Shown piece by piece: positions 24,741 through 33,042 of a stretch of 34,130 nt of DNA. Source of the stretch: Roseburia sp. 1XD42-34 (GTDB lineage: Bacteria; Bacillota; Bacilli; Bacillales; Amphibacillaceae); assembly GCF_009917385.1 (NCBI RefSeq), contig NZ_QWLJ01000046.1:1-34130 (forward strand), read 5' to 3'. Made by a program: the position numbers and the translations under genes. Position 1 is the stretch's first letter. Each line of letters begins with the position of its first letter. The notes beneath the pieces were generated by a model that ran no database searches, was not told the DNA's origin, and saw nothing but the letters and a program-made list of their open reading frames with translations.

Positions 24741-25076
24741 ATGAATTTAACGATTAACGTGGTGAATGAAGAGCCAATGAAATCGGTTGTTTACTTGGTT
24801 GGAGAAATTGATGCTTATACTGCTCCGAATTTAAAAGAAGCATTAATTCCACTTACGAGGCAAGAGGAGCATCATGTAGAAGTAGATTTAGCAGAGATAA
24901 ATTATATGGACAGTACTGGTCTGGGCACATTTATTAGTGCATTAAAATCATCGAAAGAGTATAACAGTAAGCTTACACTTGTGAATATCCAAGATCGCGT
25001 GCTTCGGTTATTTAAAATAACCGGCTTAGATGAAATCATGGATTTACGTGCTTCGATTCGAGGTGGGAGCGAATAA
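24741..25076 (+). CDS. rsbV: RsbV, anti-anti-sigma factor
   Basis: This 111-residue STAS protein binds RsbW when unphosphorylated and so frees SigB. The phosphorylated serine is Ser58 in NYMDSTGLGTF. AGGAGGG lies 5 bp before the ATG. Its stop codon overlaps the rsbW start by one base (TAATG). It is the first gene transcribed from the sigma-B promoter. Confidence 0.95.
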   Translation: MNLTINVVNEEPMKSVVYLVGEIDAYTAPNLKEALIPLTRQEEHHVEVDLAEINYMDSTGLGTFISALKSSKEYNSKLTLVNIQDRVLRLFKITGLDEIMDLRASIRGGSE

Positions 25077-25558
25077 TGGAGAAATTTGATTTTATTGAAC
25101 TGAAGGTTCCAGCTAAAGCAGAATATGTAGGAGTTGTAAGGTTAAGTATTTCAGGAATTGCCAACAGAATGGGCTTTTCTTATGAAGATATAGAAGATTT
25201 GAAAATAGCTATATCCGAAGCCATTACTAATACGGTGACCCATGCGTATGATGAGGATGAGGATGGTGAAGTCACCATTGGATTTGGTGTCTATGAAGAT
25301 CGGTTGGAAATCATGGTTGCAGATCATGGTGGCAGTTTCGACTTAAATGAAATAAAAGATGGGATTGGACCATACAAAGAGACCGAATCAATTGAAGAAT
25401 TAAGAGAAGGGGGTTTTGGTCTGTTTTTAATTAATGCATTAATGGATAAAGTTCAAATCAATAATCATTACGGTGTCATTGTATTAATGACAAAATATAT
25501 ACATGAACATGAAGCTGAGGTGGGCTTGGATGACGACCAAATCTCAACCACACAATAG
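25076..25558 (+). CDS. rsbW: RsbW, anti-sigma factor and serine kinase
   Basis: This 160-residue GHKL kinase binds SigB in unstressed cells and phosphorylates RsbV. N box ISEAITNTVTHAY, the Asp of MVADHGGSFD, and the glycine-rich GGFGLFLINALMDKV are visible. It overlaps sigB by 29 bp, as expected for tightly coupled partners. The length matches the B. subtilis protein. Confidence 0.95.
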   Translation: MEKFDFIELKVPAKAEYVGVVRLSISGIANRMGFSYEDIEDLKIAISEAITNTVTHAYDEDEDGEVTIGFGVYEDRLEIMVADHGGSFDLNEIKDGIGPYKETESIEELREGGFGLFLINALMDKVQINNHYGVIVLMTKYIHEHEAEVGLDDDQISTTQ

Positions 25559-26321
25559 CGGAAGAGATGAGGTTTACCAATTAATTGAATCATTACAAAA
25601 AGAGCCTACTGATGAGCAGCTACAGGAACAACTTGTACTAAAATATAAAGATCTTGTAGAATCAATTGCACGTAAATACTCGAAAAATAGTGCAATTCAT
25701 GAAGACCTTGTCCAAGTAGGTATGATCGGTTTACTTGCTGCAGTACGCCGATATGATTCAACGTTCGGTAAATCTTTTGAATCTTTTGCGATACCTACTA
25801 TTATCGGTGAGATAAAAAGATTTATAAGAGATAAAACATGGAGTGTACATGTTCCTAGACGTATTAAAGAATTAGGTCCCAAAATAAAAAAAGCCGTCGA
25901 TGTTTTAACGATGGAAAATCAATCTTCCCCTTCGATTAAGCAGATAGCGGACTATTTACAAGTGACGGAAGAAGATATCTTGGAAACAATGGAAATGGGG
26001 AAAAGTTATAAAGCACTTTCTGTAGATCGGAAAGTAGAGGCAGATTCCGATGGCAGCACAGTTGCTATATTAGATTTAGTCGGCAAAGAAGAAACGGGAT
26101 ATGAACAGACGGATCAGAGAATGCTTCTGGAGAAAATATTTCCGATATTGTCTGAACGTGAACAGAAAATCTTACAATATACGTATTTTGAAAATAAGAG
26201 CCAAAAGGAAACTGGTGAATTACTAGGCATATCGCAAATGCATGTTTCGCGGTTGCAACGACGTTCATTGCGTAAATTGCGAGAAGCAATTCAGTCTGAG
26301 AATTCGGAGGTCTTTGATTAA
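25530..26321 (+). CDS. sigB: General stress sigma factor SigB
   Basis: This 263-residue sigma-70 family factor directs RNA polymerase to general stress genes. Region 2 (EDLVQVGMIGLLAAVRRYD and IIGEIKRFIRDKTWSVHVPR) and the region 4 helix-turn-helix (SQKETGELLGISQMHVSRLQ) are close to the B. subtilis protein. The start at 25530 has GAGGTGG 7 bp upstream; an in-frame ATG at 25503 gives an N terminus unlike the family. It is controlled by RsbW binding and by its own promoter at 24449-24474. Confidence 0.96.
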   Translation: MTTKSQPHNSGRDEVYQLIESLQKEPTDEQLQEQLVLKYKDLVESIARKYSKNSAIHEDLVQVGMIGLLAAVRRYDSTFGKSFESFAIPTIIGEIKRFIRDKTWSVHVPRRIKELGPKIKKAVDVLTMENQSSPSIKQIADYLQVTEEDILETMEMGKSYKALSVDRKVEADSDGSTVAILDLVGKEETGYEQTDQRMLLEKIFPILSEREQKILQYTYFENKSQKETGELLGISQMHVSRLQRRSLRKLREAIQSENSEVFD

Positions 26322-26323
26322 AG

Positions 26324-26920
26324 ATGGAACAACAAGTCCAAGTGTCTGTATTTCAACAAGCGAAAACAGGCAATTACTACTGTGGTGATAGCTTCTTTTA
26401 TGAAGAGACAGACCGCCAGTTTGTCTGCGCCATTGCGGATGGGTTAGGCAGTGGTGAATTGGCAAAAGAATCGTCTCAGGTTGTCATTGATATTATTAAG
26501 AGCAATATCCACGCAAGTATTGAAACAATTATCAAAAGATGCAATGAGCAGTTACAAGGAAAACGCGGTGTGGTCATCGGTATTCTCAAGCTTGATTTTC
26601 TAGCGTCGATGTATTCTTTTTCTTCCATCGGCAACATTGGCATTCTAACGATTACGGACAATCAGCAAAAAAAGCGTAATATCCCCAATGCTGGCTATTT
26701 AGCAGGCTACCATCGACCATTTAAAATTGTTCGTGAGAAGTTGCAGTCAAATATGATGTTTATTATGTTCTCTGATGGGGTAACCGATCGAGATTTATCG
26801 CAAAAATACTTAATGACGAAAAATGTACAAGAAATTACGGAGACATTTAAACATATATCGAATGTAAACAGATGTGACGATACAACCTTGATCGCCATGT
26901 ACTATAAGGGGGCTGATTGA
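26324..26920 (+). CDS. rsbX: RsbX, negative-feedback PP2C phosphatase
   Basis: This 198-residue phosphatase dephosphorylates RsbR and RsbS to reset the stressosome. It is a single PP2C domain with CAIADGLGSGELA near residues 31-43 and FSDGVTDRDL near 146-155, and ends in RCDDTTLIAMYYKG. GGAGG lies 13 bp before the ATG, long but acceptable because it starts 2 bp after sigB. It is the last gene of the operon. Confidence 0.92.
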   Translation: MEQQVQVSVFQQAKTGNYYCGDSFFYEETDRQFVCAIADGLGSGELAKESSQVVIDIIKSNIHASIETIIKRCNEQLQGKRGVVIGILKLDFLASMYSFSSIGNIGILTITDNQQKKRNIPNAGYLAGYHRPFKIVREKLQSNMMFIMFSDGVTDRDLSQKYLMTKNVQEITETFKHISNVNRCDDTTLIAMYYKGAD

Positions 26921-26936
26921 AAGTAAATCAGCCCTT
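26910..26936 (+). terminator. Hairpin at the end of the sigma-B operon
   Basis: GGGCTGATT pairs with AATCAGCCC across the rsbX stop codon. It has only a short T tail (TTCATG), so it may be a weak terminator. Confidence 0.5.
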
Positions 26937-27381
26937 CATGCTGGGGGTGGGGATGGCAATATATTAAAAGGGAAGGGCAGCTCATTTAATAGCCAGGGGG
27001 TGATGGTTTGAGGTTCCCAGTCTTTACGAATGATTGCATAAAGCACGATATTAGAAATAGTTCCATCTGCGTTTTCCCAAGCACTTCTCAAGTAACCTTA
27101 TTTGACAAAGTTGGATTTAAAGAAAGCTTTTCTCATCGCCATATTATCATGACGTGTAAAGCTTCTATTCTGATCTTTTCTTCGAAGTTTGTAAATACGT
27201 AATCTCCAAGCCAATTAACTGCTCTTGTCCCGTATCTCTTTCCTCTCATATTGTTACTGATTCGAACATCTAAGAGTATTGGAATGGTATCAGAAATGTC
27301 TCCAATATTTATTAAACTAATCTTCCTCCCGTTCTTTCCAACCAGAATGTTTCTTTGTCCTTTTTGAACTACCCATTATTG
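26936..27381 (-). pseudogene. Broken GNAT-family N-acetyltransferase gene
   Basis: Minus-strand translation gives a GNAT core: SDTIPILLDVRISNNMRGKR, YGTRAVNWLGDYVF and EEKIRIEALHV, then after a frame change near 27140 NMAMRKAFFKSNFVK, a TAA where Glu is usual, and GYLRSAWENADGTIS plus VLYAIIRKDWE. RGKRYG is the acetyl-CoA loop of the family. One frameshift, one nonsense codon and a stop before the N-terminal part show that it is not functional. A plus-strand open frame at 27008-27202 is its shadow. Confidence 0.75.
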
Positions 27382-27480
27382 AAACTGATTATAACATCTG
27401 CTTTTGTGAAAGTCGATTGTACGTGAAAGCTCCATTGATTCAAGGTATATAAAGTAATTAGTTCATCTTGTAAAATAAGC

Positions 27481-27735
27481 AAGTATAAAATGAGGTGCTT
27501 GTGGATAACGAAATAACCGAATAGCCACGTCCGGCGCATGAGCGCAGCAGCGATGCGACTTTAGAAATGCGCCCTACGATAAGTCATCATTGGTTCGAGG
27601 TTAAGAGGAAGGCTGACTAAAAACGGGCTTGCCGCCCGACGTCGGCATACTCCTGTTGCAGGAGCATGATTCCTTTATCTCATTTGCTTCGTTCCAGTCG
27701 CTACGTTGCTAACCGGGCGCTCTCGCCTTTGTTCT
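27481..27735 (+). repeat. Family A structured repeat, copy A5 (long form)
   Basis: It starts AAGTATAAAATGAGGTGCTT, carries a GCGC-atga-GCGC local hairpin, the CGGGC-ttgcc-GCCCG and CTCCTG-ttg-CAGGAG arms nearly identical to A4, and ends in GGCG-ctct-CGCC followed by TTTGTTCTT. It lies upstream of tex. Confidence 0.82.
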
Positions 27736-27916
27736 TCCCCTGCTAGTTTTTTAAATTCCATTTTCAACACTCCCTTTTAATCCCATTTAAAAATGTATAA
27801 ATAGTTATTGTATTTAAGTTAGTTAGCACTCCCATTCAATAAGTATGTCAGACCGATAGTGGGAAAGTAAGCTCTTTTTTGATAAAATAGACAACATGAG
27901 TAAAGGAGGTAAGCAT
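27736..27916 (+). other. tex upstream region
   Basis: About 180 AT-rich bases that should hold the tex promoter. GATAAAAT at about 27881-27888 could be a -10 box, but no good -35 is seen. Confidence 0.35.
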
Positions 27917-30085
27917 GTGGCAAATGAAATCAATCAAGAATTAACGTTATGGGTAGCGAAGGAGACAGAAGTAAAAGCACCCATTGTCAATAAAGTAATT
28001 GCTTTACTAGAAGATGGAAACACGGTTCCATTTATTGCTCGGTATCGAAAAGAAGCTACTGGTGGATTAGATGAAGTACAAATTAAATCCGTTCAAGATA
28101 AATGGAAATACGCTGTTCATTTAGCAGAGAGAAAAGAAGAGGTGTTACGTAGTATTGCCGATCAAGGCAAATTAACGGAGGAATTACAACAGGAAATATT
28201 ACAGGCTACGCAATTACAGCGAGTTGAGGATTTATATCGCCCGTACAAGCAAAAACGTCGGACGAGAGCGACGATTGCCAAGGAAAAAGGGCTGGAGCCC
28301 CTAGCTCAGCTTGTCTGGCAACAGGAAATCGTAGCGCTAGATGATGAAGCAGCGAACTATATTTCTGAGGAAAATGAATTACATACAATAGAAGATGTGT
28401 TAGCAGGAGTAAATGACATTATTGCTGAGTGGATTGCGGAAGAACCAGCTTTTCGAGAGTATTTGCGTGATGAGACGATGAAACGAGGCACAATTGAGTC
28501 GGAAGTAAAAGACCGTGACAAAGATGAAAAGCAAGTATATGAAATGTATTATACGTTCCATGAGCAAGTTCGTTCATTAGTACCTCACCGTATCCTTGCG
28601 CTTAATCGTGGGGAAAAAGAAGAGGTTTTGAAAGTGTCTATTCAACCGCCGACTGAACGGATCATGGAGTTTTTAAATCAAAAAATAGTACAGCGTTCTG
28701 CTAGTACACAACTTATAGAATTGTTACAACATGCGATTGAAGACAGTTATAAACGTTTGATACAACCTTCAATTGAGCGGGAAATTCGTAGTAGTTTAAC
28801 GGAAATAGCGGAGCAGCAGGCAATTGAAGTGTTCTCCAAAAACCTGAAAAGTCTTTTATTGCAACCACCTTTAAAAGGAAAAACCATTCTCGGTGTAGAT
28901 CCTGCTTTTCGTACAGGTTGTAAGCTGGCCGTAGTCGATGAAACAGGGAAAGTTCACCATGTTGGTGTGATGTATCCGACTGCACCGAAAAAAGATACGG
29001 CAGGCGCGGAAAAAATAGTGCTGGAGTTGATGAAGCAATACTCGATTGAATTAGTTGCCATTGGTAATGGAACAGCTTCCAGAGAAACAGAGCAATTTAT
29101 TTCAGATGTTATTTATAAGCACCAACTGTCCATCCCATATATTATCGTGAACGAAGCTGGGGCTAGTGTGTATTCTGCATCTAAGCTTGCAAGAGAAGAG
29201 TTTCCTGATTTACAAGTGGAAGAACGAAGTGCCGTGTCCATAGCTCGTCGAGTGCAGGACCCATTAGCGGAATTAGTTAAAATCGATCCGAAATCAATAG
29301 GTGTAGGACAGTACCAGCATGATGTTAGTCAAAAAGCGCTAAATGAATCTTTATCCTTTGTCGTGGAAACAGCGGTTAACCAAGTTGGAGTAAATGTAAA
29401 CACTGCTTCTTCTTCTCTTTTACAATACGTATCTGGTTTAAGTAAAACAGTTGCTAATAATATTGTAAAGCGGCGCGAAGAAGAAGGAAAGTTTACAAAT
29501 CGAAAACAATTGAAAAAAATCCCTCGCCTAGGTGCCAAAACATATGAGCAGGGAATTGGGTTTTTGCGGATTATGGATGGAGATCATCCATTAGATCGAA
29601 CGCCGATACACCCGGAAAGTTATAGGGTAACAGAACAGTTACTGCATATTATCGATTGTTCATTAGAAGATATCGGTACAGATAAGTTGAAGAAAGCCGT
29701 ACAATCGATTCATAATAGAGAAGTCGCCGAGCGATTAGAGATAGGTGAGCCGACACTTCATGATATTGTACAAGCATTAGCGAAGCCAGAGCGTGACCCA
29801 CGTGATGACTTTCCACAACCGATTTTAAAGAAAAATGTATTATCACTAGAAGATATAGAACCTGGGATGGAATTACAAGGTACTGTCCGAAATGTAGTTG
29901 ACTTCGGTGTGTTTGTAGACATTGGCGTGAAGCAGGATGGACTTGTTCATATTTCAAAAATGTCTCACTCCTTTGTGAAACATCCAATGGATATCGCTTC
30001 GGTAGGGGATGTCGTTACAGTGTGGGTAGATGATATCGATGTTAATAAAGGAAGAATTGCATTATCCATGATTCAGAAAAAATAA
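27917..30085 (+). CDS. tex: Tex-family RNA-binding transcription accessory protein
   Basis: This 722-residue protein has the full Tex layout: N-terminal helical domain (about 1-190, with PFIARYRKEATGGLDEVQI), YqgF-like RNase H fold (about 315-445, GVDPAFRTGCKLAVVDETGK), helix-hairpin-helix repeats (about 490-560), and a C-terminal S1 domain (about 640-715, GMELQGTVRNVVDFGVFVDI). Tex proteins bind nucleic acid and RNA polymerase; the precise role is unsettled. The start is GTG at 27917 with AAGGAGG 7 bp upstream; the in-frame ATG at 27896 lies before the ribosome site. It follows the sigma-B operon, as ydcI does in B. subtilis. Confidence 0.94.
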   Translation: MANEINQELTLWVAKETEVKAPIVNKVIALLEDGNTVPFIARYRKEATGGLDEVQIKSVQDKWKYAVHLAERKEEVLRSIADQGKLTEELQQEILQATQLQRVEDLYRPYKQKRRTRATIAKEKGLEPLAQLVWQQEIVALDDEAANYISEENELHTIEDVLAGVNDIIAEWIAEEPAFREYLRDETMKRGTIESEVKDRDKDEKQVYEMYYTFHEQVRSLVPHRILALNRGEKEEVLKVSIQPPTERIMEFLNQKIVQRSASTQLIELLQHAIEDSYKRLIQPSIEREIRSSLTEIAEQQAIEVFSKNLKSLLLQPPLKGKTILGVDPAFRTGCKLAVVDETGKVHHVGVMYPTAPKKDTAGAEKIVLELMKQYSIELVAIGNGTASRETEQFISDVIYKHQLSIPYIIVNEAGASVYSASKLAREEFPDLQVEERSAVSIARRVQDPLAELVKIDPKSIGVGQYQHDVSQKALNESLSFVVETAVNQVGVNVNTASSSLLQYVSGLSKTVANNIVKRREEEGKFTNRKQLKKIPRLGAKTYEQGIGFLRIMDGDHPLDRTPIHPESYRVTEQLLHIIDCSLEDIGTDKLKKAVQSIHNREVAERLEIGEPTLHDIVQALAKPERDPRDDFPQPILKKNVLSLEDIEPGMELQGTVRNVVDFGVFVDIGVKQDGLVHISKMSHSFVKHPMDIASVGDVVTVWVDDIDVNKGRIALSMIQKK

Positions 30086-30087
30086 TA

Positions 30088-30136
30088 AAAACTACGGCTA
30101 TCGTCAAAAAGACTTTTACGATAGCCAAGTTTTTCT
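30088..30136. terminator. Bidirectional terminator between tex and katA
   Basis: GGCTATCGT pairs with ACGATAGCC, with AAGTTTTTC on the plus side and GTAGTTTTTATT on the minus side. It serves both convergent genes. Confidence 0.85.
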
Positions 30137-30181
30137 AATATTCCACTATAAAAATGTAACCAAGTTGTAGTAGCTGTTGAG

Positions 30182-31645
30182 TTACAATTTTACATTTTCT
30201 GGTATTTGAAGACCAAGTCCTTGCGCAATACGCTCGCCCCACTCAGGATCAGCTTTATAAAAATGACCAATTTGACGGAGCTTAATTTCATCTCTTGTTA
30301 CTGGTTTCATATGTTCCACAAACGCTTGAATGAGTCGATCTTTTTCATCCGCTGACATTAAGCGATATAAATCACCGGCTTGTGTATAATGGTCATCACT
30401 ATCATAAGGTACACTATCTGCCTCGCCATAAACATCAAATGGTTTTATTTTTGCTGTCGGGTCTTCAACTGGTCCGTTCACGCTATTTGGTTCATAGTTT
30501 GGTTTGTCTCCACCATTTCCATTAACTGCCATGAACCCGTCTCTTTGATAATTATTTACTTCTACTTTTGGACGGTTGACTGGAATTTGGTGATGGTTTA
30601 CACCTAGACGATAGCGGTGTGCATCAGAATAAGCAAATAGACGTCCTTGCAACATCTTGTCTGGAGAAGCTTCAATTCCAGGTACGAATTGCCCAGGAGA
30701 GAAAGCCGCCTGCTCAACTTCAGCAAAATAATTTTCAGGATTTCGATTTAATACCATTCGTCCGACTTCAATACGAGGATAATCTTTCTTAGACCATACT
30801 TTGGTTACATCGAAGGGATCCCACTTGTATGTTTTTGCATCTTCATAAGGCATAATTTGGACATATAATTTCCAAGCAGGGTAGTCCTCATTTTCAATTG
30901 CATTGTGTAAGTCTTCGATATGATAATCCGGATTTTCGCCTGCAACTTTTTCTGCTAGAGAAGCTTCAAGCCCTTTGACACCCTGTTCACTAATAAAATG
31001 ATACTTCACCCAGAATGCCTCTCCGTCTTTATTAACCCACTTAAACGTATGACTCCCATATCCATTCATATGTCTAAACGTGGCAGGAATTCCACGATCA
31101 CCGTGTAGGTACGTGATTTGGTGAAGTGATTCAGGTGATAGTGACCAGAAATCCCAGACCATATCTTTATCTTTTAAATGCGTTTTAGGATTCCGCTTTT
31201 GTGTATGAATAAAGTCAGGGAATTTAATTGCGTCTCTTATAAAAAAGATAGGTGTGTTATTTCCAACTAAGTCGTAATTTCCTTCATTTGTATAAAATTT
31301 AACTGCAAAGCCACGTGGGTCACGGACAGTATCTGCCGAACCGAGTTCCCCAGCTACGGTAGAAAAACGAATAAACATATCTGTGCGTTTACCTGCTGCA
31401 CTAAGGAAATCAGCTTTCGTGTAATTAGAAATTTCGTTGTTTGTAACTTCAAAATATCCATACGCACCTGTTCCTTTGGCGTGAACGATACGTTCAGGAA
31501 TCCTTTCTCTATTAAAATGAGCCAGCTTTTCTAGTAAGTGAAAATCTTGTATTAAAGTTGGACCATGCTGCCCAGCTGTGATGGAATTCTGGTTGTCAGC
31601 GACGGGAGCGCCAGCTGCTGTTGTCATCCTGTGTCTTTTATTCAA
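30182..31645 (-). CDS. katA: Monofunctional heme catalase
   Basis: This 487-residue cytosolic enzyme breaks down hydrogen peroxide and belongs by size to the small-subunit catalases. Catalytic His55 is in RIVHAKGTGAYG, the distal Asn is in VGNNTPIFF (about 129), and the proximal heme Tyr339 is in RLFAYSDAHRYRLG. A ribosome site AAGGGGAGG precedes the start. A sigma-A promoter with a PerR-type box just upstream suggests peroxide induction. It is inserted here relative to the B. subtilis order, between tex and the sprT-like gene. Confidence 0.95.
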   Translation of the reverse strand: MNKRHRMTTAAGAPVADNQNSITAGQHGPTLIQDFHLLEKLAHFNRERIPERIVHAKGTGAYGYFEVTNNEISNYTKADFLSAAGKRTDMFIRFSTVAGELGSADTVRDPRGFAVKFYTNEGNYDLVGNNTPIFFIRDAIKFPDFIHTQKRNPKTHLKDKDMVWDFWSLSPESLHQITYLHGDRGIPATFRHMNGYGSHTFKWVNKDGEAFWVKYHFISEQGVKGLEASLAEKVAGENPDYHIEDLHNAIENEDYPAWKLYVQIMPYEDAKTYKWDPFDVTKVWSKKDYPRIEVGRMVLNRNPENYFAEVEQAAFSPGQFVPGIEASPDKMLQGRLFAYSDAHRYRLGVNHHQIPVNRPKVEVNNYQRDGFMAVNGNGGDKPNYEPNSVNGPVEDPTAKIKPFDVYGEADSVPYDSDDHYTQAGDLYRLMSADEKDRLIQAFVEHMKPVTRDEIKLRQIGHFYKADPEWGERIAQGLGLQIPENVKL

Positions 31646-31684
31646 ACTAATTCCTCCCCTTAAGTAAAATTAAATGATACTTAT

Positions 31685-31712
31685 ATTATAATACAAATTA
31701 AACAAAAATCAA
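31685..31712 (-). promoter_or_regulatory. Sigma-A promoter of katA
   Basis: On the minus strand TTGATT (31707-31712) and TATAAT (31685-31690) are 16 bp apart, about 40 bp before the katA start. Confidence 0.7.
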
Positions 31713-31719
31713 TATTTAA

Positions 31720-31734
31720 TTAAAATAATTATAA
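31720..31734 (-). promoter_or_regulatory. PerR-type operator upstream of katA
   Basis: Read on the minus strand TTATAATTATTTTAA matches the PerR box TTATAATTATTATAA at 14 of 15 positions. It lies 8 bp upstream of the -35 box. Fur and Zur boxes are related, but catalase is a standard PerR target. Confidence 0.65.
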
Positions 31735-31816
31735 ATAGTTTACGGATGTTGATTACGTGCAAAAATGTGTCTTTTTTTGTATGATAATGTTGTAAAAAAG
31801 GAGGGGAGTTTTTCAA

Positions 31817-32266
31817 ATGTCGTTACTAAGTGATAAAGAACTCCACCATTGGGTAAATGATATATCCTTAGCTTACTTCAACAAGCCGTTCATGCATAAG
31901 GTAATATTTAATAATCGACTAAGGACAACAGGTGGGAGATATATTCCTGTTAAAAAGATGATTGAATTAAATCCAAGATATTTGGAAGAAGCAGGAGAAG
32001 CAGAGTTTATAGGAATTATTAAACATGAACTTTGTCATTACCATCTTCATATCGAAGGAAAAGGGTATAAGCATCAAGATAAATCATTTAAAGAATTAAT
32101 GCGTGCAACCAATTCACCTAGATATTGCTCTCCGTTACCCTCACAGCAAAGATATAAGTATACATATATTTGCGAGTCATGTGATCAAACGTTTAAACGA
32201 CAGAGGAAGGTGGATATAAAAAAGTACAGATGTGGTAAGTGTAAAGGAAAGCTATTCTTATTATAG
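31817..32266 (+). CDS. ydcK: SprT-like zinc-binding protein
   Basis: The 149-residue protein has a zinc-metalloprotease signature HELCHYHLH (HExxH) near residues 76-84 in the SprT-like core, and a C-terminal zinc ribbon with two Cys pairs (YICESCDQ and RCGKCKGK). This is the usual architecture and length of the bacterial SprT-like family (YdcK in B. subtilis); its role is not known. AAGGAGGGGAG lies upstream of the ATG. It precedes the tRNA cluster. Confidence 0.9.
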   Translation: MSLLSDKELHHWVNDISLAYFNKPFMHKVIFNNRLRTTGGRYIPVKKMIELNPRYLEEAGEAEFIGIIKHELCHYHLHIEGKGYKHQDKSFKELMRATNSPRYCSPLPSQQRYKYTYICESCDQTFKRQRKVDIKKYRCGKCKGKLFLL

Positions 32267-32331
32267 AGACGACAAGGGGGAAGTTCTATATAGGTAATTA
32301 CAAAATAAATAGGAGAAAAGTAGAATAACTA

Positions 32332-32360
32332 TTGACGATTTTTGTCATTCGTGGTAAATT
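32332..32360 (+). promoter_or_regulatory. Upstream promoter candidate of the tRNA cluster
   Basis: TTGACG and TAAATT are 17 bp apart. It would be a second promoter ahead of the stronger one at 32430. Confidence 0.45.
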
Positions 32361-32429
32361 AAATAAGCTGTCAATTACATATTAGTTGCAAGAAGAAAAA
32401 GTTTTATACGATAAAATGGTTTTAACCTA

Positions 32430-32458
32430 TTGACATTCATTGATAATTATTGTACTAT
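32430..32458 (+). promoter_or_regulatory. Main promoter of the tRNA cluster
   Basis: TTGACA and TACTAT are separated by 17 bp, 31 bp before the first tRNA. Confidence 0.8.
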
Positions 32459-32489
32459 ATTTCTCGTTGCTATTCTTGATTTGAAAAAT

Positions 32490-32564
32490 TCCACAGTAGC
32501 TCAGTGGTAGAGCAATCGGCTGTTAACCGATCGGTCGTAGGTTCGAATCCTACCTGTGGAGCCA
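32490..32564 (+). tRNA. tRNA-Asn (anticodon GTT)
   Basis: TCCACAG pairs with CTGTGGA; the anticodon loop CTGTTAA gives GTT; CCA is encoded. First gene of the cluster. Confidence 0.97.
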
Positions 32565-32569
32565 TACTT

Positions 32570-32660
32570 GGAGAAGTACTCAAGTGGCTGAAGAGGCGCC
32601 CCTGCTAAGGGTGTAGGTCGCGTAAGCGGCGCGAGGGTTCAAATCCCTCCTTCTCCGCCA
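32570..32660 (+). tRNA. tRNA-Ser (anticodon GCT)
   Basis: A class II tRNA with a long variable arm (GTCGCGTAAGCGGC region), acceptor GGAGAAG/CTTCTCC, anticodon GCT, CCA encoded. Confidence 0.97.
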
Positions 32661-32666
32661 TTTCAT

Positions 32667-32738
32667 GGCCCGTTGGTCAAGCGGTTAAGACACCGCCCTT
32701 TCACGGCGGTAACACGGGTTCGAATCCCGTACGGGTCA
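32667..32738 (+). tRNA. tRNA-Glu (anticodon TTC)
   Basis: Acceptor GGCCCGT/ACGGGTC, anticodon loop CTTTCAC. CCA is not encoded. Confidence 0.96.
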
Positions 32739-32762
32739 TTTTTTTAAAAAATGCATAGGTCG

Positions 32763-32839
32763 GGTCCGGTAGTTCAGTTGGTTAGAATGCCTGCCTGTCA
32801 CGCAGGAGGTCGCGGGTTCGAGTCCCGTCCGGACCGCCA
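32763..32839 (+). tRNA. tRNA-Asp (anticodon GTC)
   Basis: Acceptor GGTCCGG/CCGGACC, anticodon loop CTGTCAC, CCA encoded. I do not recall Asp at this place in the B. subtilis trnS cluster. Confidence 0.96.
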
Positions 32840-32843
32840 TTGT

Positions 32844-32918
32844 TGGGCTATAGCCAAGCGGTAAGGCATCGGGTTTTGATCCCGTGTATCCTAGGTTCGA
32901 ATCCTAGTAGCCCAGCCA
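32844..32918 (+). tRNA. tRNA-Gln (anticodon TTG)
   Basis: Acceptor TGGGCTA/TAGCCCA, anticodon loop TTTTGAT, CCA encoded. Confidence 0.96.
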
Positions 32919-33042
32919 TTTTTTGATTCTTACAAACGTACAAATCGCGAGTGATGTTAGAAGTGATGTTACTTGCATATTTCACCAAGGATCAGGTTAT
33001 ACAAGCTGATTTAAGAACTTAAAAATATTTGAATGATAATAG

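Noticed and set aside
27008..27202. 64-codon plus-strand open frame after rsbX
   Set aside because: It is antisense to the GNAT pseudogene and has no features of its own.
30086..31816. A cmpA-like small gene, known near ydcK in B. subtilis
   Set aside because: No short open frame with a matching product or ribosome site was seen between tex and the SprT-like gene.
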